Shown here: piece by piece, positions 1 to 5,738 of the stretch | Numbering within the stretch: the first letter of the stretch is position 1 | Layout: each line of letters begins with the position of its first letter | From: Saprospirales bacterium | GTDB taxonomy: Bacteria; Bacteroidota; Bacteroidia; Chitinophagales; Saprospiraceae | Length of the DNA stretch: 7,400 nucleotides | Direction of reading: 5' to 3' | NCBI GenBank assembly: GCA_003559985.1 | Contig: PWJP01000289.1 | Location: 1-7,400 of the forward strand | The notes under the pieces: model-generated | Seen by the model: the letters and a program-made list of their open reading frames with translations, nothing else | The model's database searches: none | What the model was told of the DNA's origin: nothing | Program-made: the position numbers and the translations under genes

Positions 1-137
1 AAGAGATGTGAATCCCCAAGAGACTATAAATCAATACTTTATGTAAAAAAGTAGTGCGCCGGCAAAATCACAACCAATTCATTTGCAACTACTTACGTTA
101 ATTAACTGTCAAACTCAAGAGAAATATGATTGGATAA

Positions 138-155
138 AAATCCCTGATAGGATTT
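138..155 (-). terminator. Weak terminator-like hairpin after gldH
   Basis: Reading the minus strand, AAATCC and GGATTT form a 6-bp stem around a 6-base loop, and the run of T continues just past the stem (TTTTT in all). It begins about nine bases after the gldH stop codon, where a terminator for the minus-strand block would be expected. The stem is short and only half G/C, so this is a weak intrinsic terminator at best. The remaining sequence at 1-137 is A/T-rich and I see no gene in it. It contains a 10-bp palindrome, GTTAATTAAC, at 97-106. Confidence 0.35.
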
Positions 156-164
156 ATGGAAACT

Positions 165-650
165 TTACTCTCTCGGTAGCACCTTGAACTCCATTCTATT
201 GATACCCGTCAGGTCTTCACGTCTTGTAAACTGTTCAAAAACCACATTGTATTCTCCAGCCTCTCTGAACTTGATGTTTTGCTGCAAAAATACCCGGAGG
301 TTGCAATTGTCACCTCTGCAGTTTCCGTGCCATGCCCCGGAGCGATCGGCAAAATCAATGGAAAGCATATCGGTCACAACCGTATCATCGGGAAAATGGG
401 TATGGATATTTACATATACATTCTGAAAAGCGTAATCGCGGCTGTGGTTGATATCAAGTACCAGATTGAATCTGCCGCTGGTATCGGGCACCTCAAAAAC
501 ATTTTCAAAGTCGTCGCCGTAGCTCCATATACCCTCCGGAAATTCTACCGAATTGGAGAACTTGGCACGCTCTCCACAGGAAGAGAGCAGCATGGCCACC
601 GACAGGACAGCAAAAAGCAGATAGAGAAAATTAAGTCGATTACCGGCCAT
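165..650 (-). CDS. gldH: Gliding motility lipoprotein GldH
   Basis: A 161-residue lipoprotein of the GldH family, which is required for gliding motility in Flavobacterium; its exact biochemical role is unresolved. The N-terminus has a hydrophobic stretch at residues 8-22 and a lipobox LSSC with the lipidated Cys at 25, so the mature protein should sit in the envelope facing the periplasm. Family-like features follow: an early Trp (W42), the YxxQNxYxN stretch near 73-81, the DxxGxWxGN segment at 102-110, and the closing pattern around 132-151 (GEYN, EQFTR, LTGIN). The start ATG overlaps the dnaJ TGA stop by one base, so translation is probably coupled to dnaJ. It is the last gene of the minus-strand block. 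Unusual is a cysteine pair, C111 and C116, in the otherwise Gly/Asp-rich loop. The family call rests on remembered family patterns, not a search. Confidence 0.85.
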   Translation of the reverse strand: MAGNRLNFLYLLFAVLSVAMLLSSCGERAKFSNSVEFPEGIWSYGDDFENVFEVPDTSGRFNLVLDINHSRDYAFQNVYVNIHTHFPDDTVVTDMLSIDFADRSGAWHGNCRGDNCNLRVFLQQNIKFREAGEYNVVFEQFTRREDLTGINRMEFKVLPRE

Positions 651-1825
651 CAGGAGAACATGTCTTTCATCTTTTCAAAAAATCCCCTTTCGGACTTGCC
701 CGGATTGGGCGAAAAGTTCGGCATGTCTTTGAGCTTTTCCATTATTTTTCGCTCCTCGTCGGTCAGTTTTTTAGGCGTCCAAATATTCACATAAATTAGT
801 TGGTCGCCTGTACCGTAATTCTGAATAGATGGCAGTCCTTTGCCTTTTAGCCGAAAAACTTTACCGGCCTGTGTTCCCGCGGGAATTTTCACTTTGACCC
901 TGCCGTCAAGTGTAGGAACTTCCACGGATGTCCCTAATGCAGCATGGGCAAAGTTCAAATAGAGATCGTACAACAGGTTCTTTCCATCCCGCTTAAAATA
1001 ATCGTGTGGTTTTTCCTCGATGTGGATGAGCAGATCACCGGCTGGTCCACCGTTCATTCCGGCATTACCCTTTCCTCTCATATTGAGTTGCATATCCTGT
1101 TCTACACCGGCGGGAATATCTATTGAGATGGTTTCCTGCCCGAACACACGACCTTCACCACGGCATTTAGAACACTTGGCTGTGGTCACTTCTCCGCGAC
1201 CGTTACAGGCCGGGCAGACAGCGGTGGTGGCCATTTGGCCCAAAAAAGTATTTCGGACCTGTCGCACATAACCCGATCCACCGCAAGTGGTACAACCCTT
1301 TTTAGAACTGCTATCCTTCGCACCACTTCCACTGCATTGATCGCAGGTCAATTGTTTTTTGACCCTTATTTTTTTCGTCACTCCCTTTGCCACCTCTTCC
1401 AGTGACAGGGATACTTTGACACGAAGATTGCTACCCCTTTTGCCACCTGCTCTCTGCCCCCTTCCGCCTCTTCCTCCGCGGAAAAAGGATTCAAATGGGC
1501 TTCCACCCTCTCCAAAGACATCGCCAAATTGCTCAAAGATATCCTCCATTGTCATGCCGCCATGACCTCTGGCGCCTCCTCTGCCAAAGTTGGCATTGGG
1601 ATCGACACCGGCGTGACCATAGCGGTCGTATCTGGCTTTTTTCTGGGGGTCGCGAAGTATTTCGTAAGCTTCGGCAGCTTCCTTAAATTTTTCCTCCGCT
1701 TCTTTATTGTCTGGGTTTTTATCGGGATGGTACTTCAGGGCTACTTTCCGGTATGCCTTTTTTATGGCATCCGCATCCGCATCCTTACTCACACCCAGTA
1801 TATCGTAATAATCTCTTTTAGCCAT
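650..1825 (-). CDS. dnaJ: Chaperone protein DnaJ (Hsp40, type I)
   Basis: A full-length co-chaperone of 391 residues that delivers unfolded clients to DnaK and stimulates its ATPase in the cytoplasm. All type I domains are present in order. The J domain occupies residues 4-70 with the HPD motif at 33-35. A Gly/Phe-rich linker spans about 71-130 and is unusually rich in Gly-Arg repeats near its end. The zinc-binding domain has four CxxCxGxG motifs at 161-168, 178-185, 204-211 and 218-225. The C-terminal substrate-binding domains extend to about 350, followed by a short charged tail. The start MAKRDYYDILGV is the standard one for the family. The gene begins 20 bases after the grpE stop and its TGA stop overlaps the gldH start, so it is almost certainly cotranscribed with both. 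dnaK is not in the window. Nothing appears broken. Confidence 0.98.
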   Translation of the reverse strand: MAKRDYYDILGVSKDADADAIKKAYRKVALKYHPDKNPDNKEAEEKFKEAAEAYEILRDPQKKARYDRYGHAGVDPNANFGRGGARGHGGMTMEDIFEQFGDVFGEGGSPFESFFRGGRGGRGQRAGGKRGSNLRVKVSLSLEEVAKGVTKKIRVKKQLTCDQCSGSGAKDSSSKKGCTTCGGSGYVRQVRNTFLGQMATTAVCPACNGRGEVTTAKCSKCRGEGRVFGQETISIDIPAGVEQDMQLNMRGKGNAGMNGGPAGDLLIHIEEKPHDYFKRDGKNLLYDLYLNFAHAALGTSVEVPTLDGRVKVKIPAGTQAGKVFRLKGKGLPSIQNYGTGDQLIYVNIWTPKKLTDEERKIMEKLKDMPNFSPNPGKSERGFFEKMKDMFS

Positions 1826-1845
1826 GAATCATTTTTCTGTGGTTA

Positions 1846-2451
1846 TTATTTGCCAACAACCACTTTCGCAAATCTAATAATCTTGTCGTTCAACATATAT
1901 CCCTTCTCGATGGTATCCACAATTTTCCCTTTCATCTTTTTCTCGGGTGCTGGCACTTCTGTCAAAGCTTCGTGCAAGTCGGGATCAAATTCTGCTTTTT
2001 CAGTGTCCATTTCGGCCAATCCCCGGGCCTTTAGCGTTTTAATCAACTTGGAGTGGACCAATTTGACACCCTCGGCTACAGAGTCGTCCTTTCCCTTTTC
2101 ATCAATCACCTTGAGAGCTCTGTCAAAATCATCCAAGACCGGCAGGAGGTCTGCCAAAATGTCCTCCGAAGCTGTTTTCCTCAATTCGAGGTTTTCCCTG
2201 CTGCTCCGACGGCGATAATTGTCAAACTCAGCCAGCAGTCGAAGGTGCTTATCATCTTTTTCTTCTATATCCTGCTTCAACTGCTCCACTTCCTCTTTTA
2301 GCTGCTCGACATCGGCTTTAATATTTTCTCCGGAAGCACCTGACCCTCCTTCTTTAGTCTCACCAATTTTTTCGGCTCCATTGCCATTTTGAATATTCTC
2401 TGACTGGTGATTTTCTTCGGGCTGCTCTTGTTCCCTCTTCTTTTTTGCCAT
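1846..2451 (-). CDS. grpE: Nucleotide exchange factor GrpE
   Basis: GrpE is the nucleotide exchange factor of DnaK; it releases ADP so the chaperone can let go of its client. The protein from this start has 201 residues, a normal length. An acidic, low-complexity N-terminus (1-42) leads into a long charged coiled coil (about 43-95, with repeated EQLK units) used for dimerisation. The conserved core follows: LLPVLDDFDRAL at 102-113, FDPDLHEAL at 155-163, and GYMLNDKIIRFAKVVV at 184-199, which forms the beta domain contacting DnaK. The open frame extends to a GTG at 2493. I prefer the ATG at 2451 because it gives a typical MAKKK start and because a promoter candidate at 2498-2528 would start the RNA close to 2491, leaving the GTG almost without a leader. 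It lies 20 bases before dnaJ. No CIRCE element (the HrcA operator) is visible upstream. Confidence 0.96.
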   Translation of the reverse strand: MAKKKREQEQPEENHQSENIQNGNGAEKIGETKEGGSGASGENIKADVEQLKEEVEQLKQDIEEKDDKHLRLLAEFDNYRRRSSRENLELRKTASEDILADLLPVLDDFDRALKVIDEKGKDDSVAEGVKLVHSKLIKTLKARGLAEMDTEKAEFDPDLHEALTEVPAPEKKMKGKIVDTIEKGYMLNDKIIRFAKVVVGK

Positions 2452-2497
2452 ACAAATACTTTTTGACCAGTTATTCATCAATTTCTTTGCCACACCG

Positions 2498-2528
2498 CAA
2501 AAGTGGTCATATTGTCAGTTGTTTTCAA
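2498..2528 (-). promoter_or_regulatory. Candidate Bacteroidota-type promoter for grpE-dnaJ-gldH
   Basis: On the minus strand TTG (2526-2528) is followed after 20 bases by CACTTTTG (2498-2505). This matches the Bacteroidota housekeeping promoter (TTG, 17-23 bases, TAnnTTTG) except for one base, C in place of the first T. The TTG lies in the last codons of the thioredoxin gene. RNA would start near 2491, about 40 bases before the grpE ATG at 2451. It would allow the chaperone genes to be expressed apart from the thioredoxin gene. The elements are short and could arise by chance. Confidence 0.4.
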
Positions 2529-3036
2529 GTCGCTCGATCATGCGGGGTATGTTACGGAGACTTGGATTGGCGCCAACAATTTTCCCTTCCCGATTGATCA
2601 AAAAGGATGATGGGATGCTATTGACCCCAAATCCGTAGTAGGCAGGGTGGTTCCCAAACCTGGGTTCTACGAATTGGTAGGGCCAGGAAAATCCCGCTTG
2701 CTCAGCAATCCTTATCCAGGCCTCCCCCCTCGTTTCCAGCGCAATGGAAATCACTTCAAAATCATCTGCCCAGGCGTAATCTGAACCGGACTTTATATCT
2801 TTATAAAACTCGGCGAGTTTTGGGTTTTTCTGTCTGCACGGACCACACCAGCTACCCCAAAAGTAAACCAAAAGATAGTTGCCCTTGAGGTCGATCAAAT
2901 CCAATTCGTAACCCTTTCCGCTCAAAGTCACATCGGGCATTTCATCTCCAAAGACCAGTTCGGTCCTCCCGAACCAGTACCAAACCATGACCCCCAAGAT
3001 CAGGATTACAGCAACAGATACTACGTTTTTTACCAT
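2515..3036 (-). CDS. Membrane-anchored TlpA/ResA-like thiol-disulfide oxidoreductase
   Basis: A 173-residue thioredoxin-fold protein. The N-terminus has a Lys at position 3 and one hydrophobic segment at 5-22 with no lipobox, so it should be an uncleaved anchor placing the thioredoxin domain outside the cytoplasm. The domain starts near 32 with the DEMPDVTLSGKG entry typical of TlpA/ResA proteins. The active site WCGPC is at 63-67, with both redox cysteines (C64 and C67) intact, and the cis-proline loop is at SIPSSF (P142). Proteins of this kind reduce or oxidise disulfides in exported proteins or in cytochrome c maturation; the substrate cannot be told here. It is the first gene of the minus-strand block, with 63 bases between its stop and grpE. 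I see no convincing promoter of its own within the 100 bases upstream. A general AhpC/TSA-type peroxiredoxin is less likely given the CxxC motif. Confidence 0.88.
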   Translation of the reverse strand: MVKNVVSVAVILILGVMVWYWFGRTELVFGDEMPDVTLSGKGYELDLIDLKGNYLLVYFWGSWCGPCRQKNPKLAEFYKDIKSGSDYAWADDFEVISIALETRGEAWIRIAEQAGFSWPYQFVEPRFGNHPAYYGFGVNSIPSSFLINREGKIVGANPSLRNIPRMIERLENN

Positions 3037-3160
3037 GGTGTATTCAATTAATTGTTAAACCAATATTTTCAAGCCGCGACCCCGGGATTAAAATCTGCTT
3101 CAAGACGGGCTAAATTGTGTCACCACTTTTTTCCGATAAAGTCCATGGCCCGGAATTGAA

Positions 3161-3186
3161 TAGTAATTACTAACCGTTTTAAAACG
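3161..3186. repeat. Two adjacent 12-bp perfect palindromes
   Basis: TAGTAATTACTA (3161-3172) and CGTTTTAAAACG (3175-3186) are each perfect inverted repeats with no spacer, and only two bases separate them. Palindromes of this size are typical targets of dimeric regulators, and they sit between two divergent transcription units. The two sequences differ, so they need not bind the same protein. No regulator gene lies in the window. Confidence 0.45.
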
Positions 3187-3193
3187 ATCCCAA

Positions 3194-3209
3194 TTGCAAG
3201 CGCTTACAT
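3194..3209. promoter_or_regulatory. LacI-family (cre-like) operator match
   Basis: The 16 bases TTGCAAGCGCTTACAT fit every defined position of the pattern WTGNAANCGNWWNCAW, known for CcpA in Firmicutes and shared in form by many LacI-family operators. The core AAGCGCTT is a perfect palindrome, and symmetry extends to TG/CA at the edges with one mismatched pair. It lies 158 bases upstream of the thioredoxin gene and about 150 bases upstream of the promoter candidate for the flavoprotein gene. CcpA itself is not expected in Bacteroidota, so any binder would be another LacI-type regulator. Chance occurrence cannot be excluded. Confidence 0.35.
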
Positions 3210-3228
3210 ACAATTTCATCTGATGCTA

Positions 3229-3268
3229 CAGAATCAGACAAAAGCCAATTTTCCTGTCCGGCATTCTG
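3229..3268. other. Possible imperfect stem-loop
   Basis: CAGAAT (3229-3234) can pair with ATTCTG (3263-3268), and inside this GACA (3237-3240) with TGTC (3255-3258) and AAA (3241-3243) with TTT (3250-3252). The result is an imperfect hairpin with internal loops. A 9-base direct repeat, TCTGATGCT, brackets it at 3219-3227 and 3265-3273. No transcript is predicted across it with confidence, so its meaning is unclear. Confidence 0.2.
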
Positions 3269-3357
3269 ATGCTCAGGCACGTAAGATGAAAAGTTCAAAT
3301 GAACTAAACCGCCCGTCTTACCAAATGTTTGCAAAGGTAAGGGTTTTGCCATATCCT

Positions 3358-3385
3358 TTGATAATAAACTTTTTAGATACATTTG
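3358..3385 (+). promoter_or_regulatory. Bacteroidota-type promoter for the flavoprotein gene
   Basis: TTG (3358-3360) is followed after 17 bases by TACATTTG (3378-3385), a perfect match to TAnnTTTG with spacing inside the 17-23 range reported for Flavobacterium. RNA would start near 3391, giving a leader of roughly a dozen bases before the ATG at 3404. This also argues against the in-frame TTG at 3383 as the translation start. Confidence 0.55.
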
Positions 3386-3403
3386 CAGATAAAACAATTT
3401 CAG

Positions 3404-4282
3404 ATGATAACGATCAATCCCGAAGAGACAAAGACCAAAGACCTGCACCAATTTTTACTCGGCATTGTGGCGCCCAGACCCATTGCTTTTGTGAGCACAG
3501 TAGATGAGAATGGGGTGCCCAATCTGGCGCCTTACAGCTTTTTCAATGCTTTCAGTTCCAATCCTCCCATCGTTGTTTTTTCATCCAACAGGAGGGTACT
3601 GGACAACACCACCAAGGACACACTGCACAACATTGAAAAAACCGGAGAGGCCGTGATTAATGCCGTTTCACACTCCATAGTCCGGCAAATGGCGGTGAGC
3701 TCGATTCAGTTTCCAAGAGGGGTCAATGAGTTTGAAAAATCGGGTCTGACTCCCCTTCCCTCTGATCTGGTTGCACCTCCAAGAGTCAAAGAATCCCCCG
3801 CGCACATGGAGTGCAGGATGGAGGAAATAAAAACACTGGGAAAACACGGTGGTGCGGGTCATTTGATAATTTGCAGGGTTCTGAGGGTTCACCTGGATGA
3901 AAATGTAGTGGACGACAACCGAATAAATCCACACAAAATGGACCTGATGGGGAGAATGGGCCGGGCTTATTACACCAGAGCCAGTGGCGATGCCATCCAA
4001 ACCATTGTTCAACCTGTTACCCGCCTTTCCATCGGATTTGACCAACTTCCCGACCACGTAAAACACAGCCCAAATATGACAGGCAATGAATTAGGCTTGC
4101 TGGCAGGACTTGAAAAATGGCCGGAGAAATCGGAAGCGAGAGAAAAATTGAGTGGTGAGTTATTGAAGAGAATTGATGCGGCAGAGGGGCCGTACAGAAT
4201 TCAAAGCATCCACTTGCTGGCTAAAAGATCCCTTGCCGGGGGCAATCAGGAGGAGGCCGCCCGCATTCTGGCCAACGTTTAG
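3404..4282 (+). CDS. Flavin reductase-like FMN-binding flavoprotein with C-terminal extension
   Basis: A 292-residue protein whose first part (about 12-165) is a flavin reductase-like domain, a split-barrel fold that binds FMN and in many relatives reduces free flavin with NAD(P)H. Recognisable are GIVAPRPIAFVST at 20-32, with the family's PRPIA signature, and NLAPYSFFNAFSSNPP at 40-55, which lines the flavin site. A GHLIICRV strand follows at 152-159. Residues about 200-292 extend beyond the basic domain; this part is charged and looks helical. I chose the ATG at 3404 because the alternative in-frame TTG at 3383 lies within the promoter. It is the first gene of the plus-strand block and ends 31 bases before the next gene. 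The substrate or electron partner is not evident; no monooxygenase partner gene is next to it. The family is clear, the reaction is not. Confidence 0.88.
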   Translation: MITINPEETKTKDLHQFLLGIVAPRPIAFVSTVDENGVPNLAPYSFFNAFSSNPPIVVFSSNRRVLDNTTKDTLHNIEKTGEAVINAVSHSIVRQMAVSSIQFPRGVNEFEKSGLTPLPSDLVAPPRVKESPAHMECRMEEIKTLGKHGGAGHLIICRVLRVHLDENVVDDNRINPHKMDLMGRMGRAYYTRASGDAIQTIVQPVTRLSIGFDQLPDHVKHSPNMTGNELGLLAGLEKWPEKSEAREKLSGELLKRIDAAEGPYRIQSIHLLAKRSLAGGNQEEAARILANV

Positions 4283-4313
4283 TATCTTTACCAGAGTAAT
4301 AAAAAATATCAAT

Positions 4314-4556
4314 ATGGGTTTTTTGTATTTCATTCTCATCGGAGCACTTGCAGGCTGGATAGCCTCGGTATTGTACAAAGGTCGTGGGTCCGGCTTACTA
4401 ATCAACATCCTGATTGGGATCATCGGCGGAGTTATTGGCGGCTGGGTCATTTCCCTGTTGGGATTTCAGGCGGGAGATGGATTTGTCCCTTCCCTGATTA
4501 CTGCAGCTTTTGGAGCCATAATTTTACTCTGGATAGCGAGTTTGGTCTCAAAATAA
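4314..4556 (+). CDS. GlsB/YeaQ/YmgE-family small membrane protein
   Basis: An 80-residue, very hydrophobic protein with about three membrane segments (roughly 2-20, 27-49 and 57-77). The opening, with GALAGWIAS at 10-18, then the Lys-Gly-Arg-Gly turn (22-25) and the glycine-rich GIIGGVIGGW segment (35-44), are typical of the family annotated as transglycosylase-associated or GlsB/YeaQ stress-response membrane proteins. Several relatives are induced by stress, but the molecular role is not established and the transglycosylase name should not be read as an enzyme activity. An open frame extends upstream to 4173 but runs through the end of the flavoprotein gene, so the ATG at 4314 is the real start; the A-rich leader before it is typical of Bacteroidota. 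It lies 31 bases after the flavoprotein gene and 13 bases before the VWA gene, so cotranscription of all three is likely. Confidence 0.88.
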   Translation: MGFLYFILIGALAGWIASVLYKGRGSGLLINILIGIIGGVIGGWVISLLGFQAGDGFVPSLITAAFGAIILLWIASLVSK

Positions 4557-4569
4557 CCAATGTCCGCAC

Positions 4570-5715
4570 ATGACCGAAACTGAACGCAATCACCCGGCAA
4601 ACAGGTGGAGGCTGATTCTCGGACAGGATTCAGACCCCGGTAATTCGGTGGATCTTGATAAACGCGAGAAAAAAGTGGACCAGGCGCTTGAGGGAGTTTA
4701 CGGTAGAAAAAGCCGTAGAACAGCCGGACTGGGAACTGCTTACCCCAGGGTCCACACCTGGTTAGAGGATGTGAGGCGCTACTTTCCAACCAGAGTCGTC
4801 AGCATGATTCAACTGGATGCCATCGAGCGGCTAGGACTGGTTGAATTGCTCACCGAAAAAGAGATTGCCGACCAGATAGAGCCCGACATCAAATTGGTAT
4901 CCAGTATTCTCGCCTTAAAGGGGTCTTTGCCTGAAAAAACAAAAGATGCCGCCCGTGAATTGATCGAGCGCATCGTCCGGCAAATAGAAGAGAAACTGCA
5001 GCCCAAAGCAGAAAAAGCCATTCTGGGCTACCTCACCCATCGCTCTAGCAGGAAAACACCCACAGCTTCAGACCTGGACTGGCGAAAGACTCTGCTGATG
5101 AACTTAAAACACTACAATCCGGAAACCGGAAAGATCATCCCTGAAAAAATTTACTCCTTTGAGCGAAACCGCAAGCGTTTCAAACAAATCACAATCCTGG
5201 TAGATTCCAGTGCCTCGATGTGTGACTCGCTGGTCTATGCGGGAATTTATGCGGGGATTCTCGCCCGGCTACCGAGTTTAAAAACCCATTTGGTGCTGTT
5301 TGACACCAGAATTGCAGACCTAACCGATGAGCTGGACGACCCTGTAGAATTGATTTTTGGATTGGAGCTGGGAGGTGGAACAGATATTCCAATGGCGCTG
5401 AAATACGCCCGGGGCACAATGGACAACCCCGCGGAGTCTCTGCTCTTTCTCATCAGTGACCTGTATGACCTTTACGCTCCATCAAGAGTGGTTTCAGAAT
5501 TAGAATTTCATAAGAACAGAGGAACCAAATGCATTTGCCTGACGGCACTGGATGATGATGGGCAGCCCGATTACAACCGGGAGTTGGCAGGGCTAATATC
5601 AGGGCTCGACATTCCGGTCTTTGGATGCAGTCCCGAATACTTCCCCCAACTCATCATAGAATGCCTTGAGGGGCGAAATCCATCCCGGGATGCGGGCATG
5701 TTTAAACCTTCCTGA
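4570..5715 (+). CDS. VWA-domain protein (CoxE/YehP-like)
   Basis: A 381-residue soluble protein with no signal peptide or membrane segment. Residues 1-200 are charged and mainly helical, with the stretches RWRLILG (12-18), VYGRKSRRTAGLG (43-55) and YFPTRVVSMIQLDAIERLGL (71-90). A von Willebrand factor A domain follows at about 205-355. Its MIDAS metal site is intact: DSSAS at 212-216 (DxSxS), Thr271 in GGGTD, and Asp297 in ISDLYD. The layout resembles the VWA proteins that accompany a MoxR-type AAA+ ATPase, a SWIM zinc-finger protein and a DUF5682-type protein in bacterial clusters such as yehL-yehM-yehP-yehQ of E. coli; those clusters are thought to be chaperone-like, but their function is poorly defined. 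None of these partners lies in the window. It follows the GlsB-like gene by 13 bases and converges on rfbA. The VWA fold is certain, the subgroup is from memory. Confidence 0.88.
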   Translation: MTETERNHPANRWRLILGQDSDPGNSVDLDKREKKVDQALEGVYGRKSRRTAGLGTAYPRVHTWLEDVRRYFPTRVVSMIQLDAIERLGLVELLTEKEIADQIEPDIKLVSSILALKGSLPEKTKDAARELIERIVRQIEEKLQPKAEKAILGYLTHRSSRKTPTASDLDWRKTLLMNLKHYNPETGKIIPEKIYSFERNRKRFKQITILVDSSASMCDSLVYAGIYAGILARLPSLKTHLVLFDTRIADLTDELDDPVELIFGLELGGGTDIPMALKYARGTMDNPAESLLFLISDLYDLYAPSRVVSELEFHKNRGTKCICLTALDDDGQPDYNRELAGLISGLDIPVFGCSPEYFPQLIIECLEGRNPSRDAGMFKPS

Positions 5716-5716
5716 A

Positions 5717-5738
5717 GGGAGAATCACTCCCACTTTTT
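5717..5738 (+). terminator. Possible terminator of the plus-strand block
   Basis: GGGAG (5717-5721) and CTCCC (5727-5731) form a G/C-rich 5-bp stem with a 5-base loop, followed two bases later by TTTTT (5734-5738). It starts two bases after the VWA stop codon and overlaps the last codons of the convergent rfbA gene. On the opposite strand no T run follows the stem, so it would act only on plus-strand RNA. The stem is short, so strength is doubtful. Confidence 0.4.

Larger units (their letters stand above)
3037..3403. other. Divergent intergenic region with operator-like sites
   Basis: This 367-bp gap separates the minus-strand thioredoxin block from the plus-strand flavoprotein block. It holds, from left to right, a 10-bp palindrome CAATTAATTG (3046-3055), an inverted repeat TTCCG/CGGAA (3131-3135 and 3151-3155), two adjacent 12-bp palindromes, a LacI-type operator match, a possible stem-loop, and a promoter directly before the flavoprotein gene. 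A perfect TACCTTTG also occurs on the minus strand at 3332-3339, but without a TTG at the right distance. I see no convincing gene. A 57-codon minus-strand frame (3179-3352) is open but has no recognisable content. Confidence 0.6.

Noticed and set aside
1529..2218. Open frame of 229 codons on the plus strand
   Set aside because: It runs opposite to dnaJ and grpE, which are certain genes, and its product is a low-quality Ser/Phe-rich sequence with no recognisable domain.
2452..2493. GTG start for grpE giving 215 residues
   Set aside because: The candidate promoter would put the RNA start at about this position, and the extra residues do not resemble GrpE.
2452..2514. CIRCE (HrcA) operator upstream of grpE
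   Set aside because: I looked for the TTAGCACTC inverted repeat upstream of grpE and did not find it.
3179..3451. Minus-strand frame of 90 codons (57 from the ATG at 3352) in the divergent intergenic region
   Set aside because: It covers the flavoprotein promoter and start, shows no domain, and contains the palindromes and operator-like site. It is probably not coding, though this is the least certain rejection.
4283..4290. TATCTTTA as a promoter element for the GlsB-like gene
   Set aside because: One base differs from TAnnTTTG and there is no TTG 17-23 bases upstream.
4173..4313. N-terminal extension of the GlsB-like protein
   Set aside because: It overlaps the end of the flavoprotein gene in another frame, and the family normally starts at the hydrophobic MGFLYF segment.
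5189..5453. Two minus-strand frames inside the VWA gene
   Set aside because: They are shadows of a long gene with an intact domain and show no motifs of their own.
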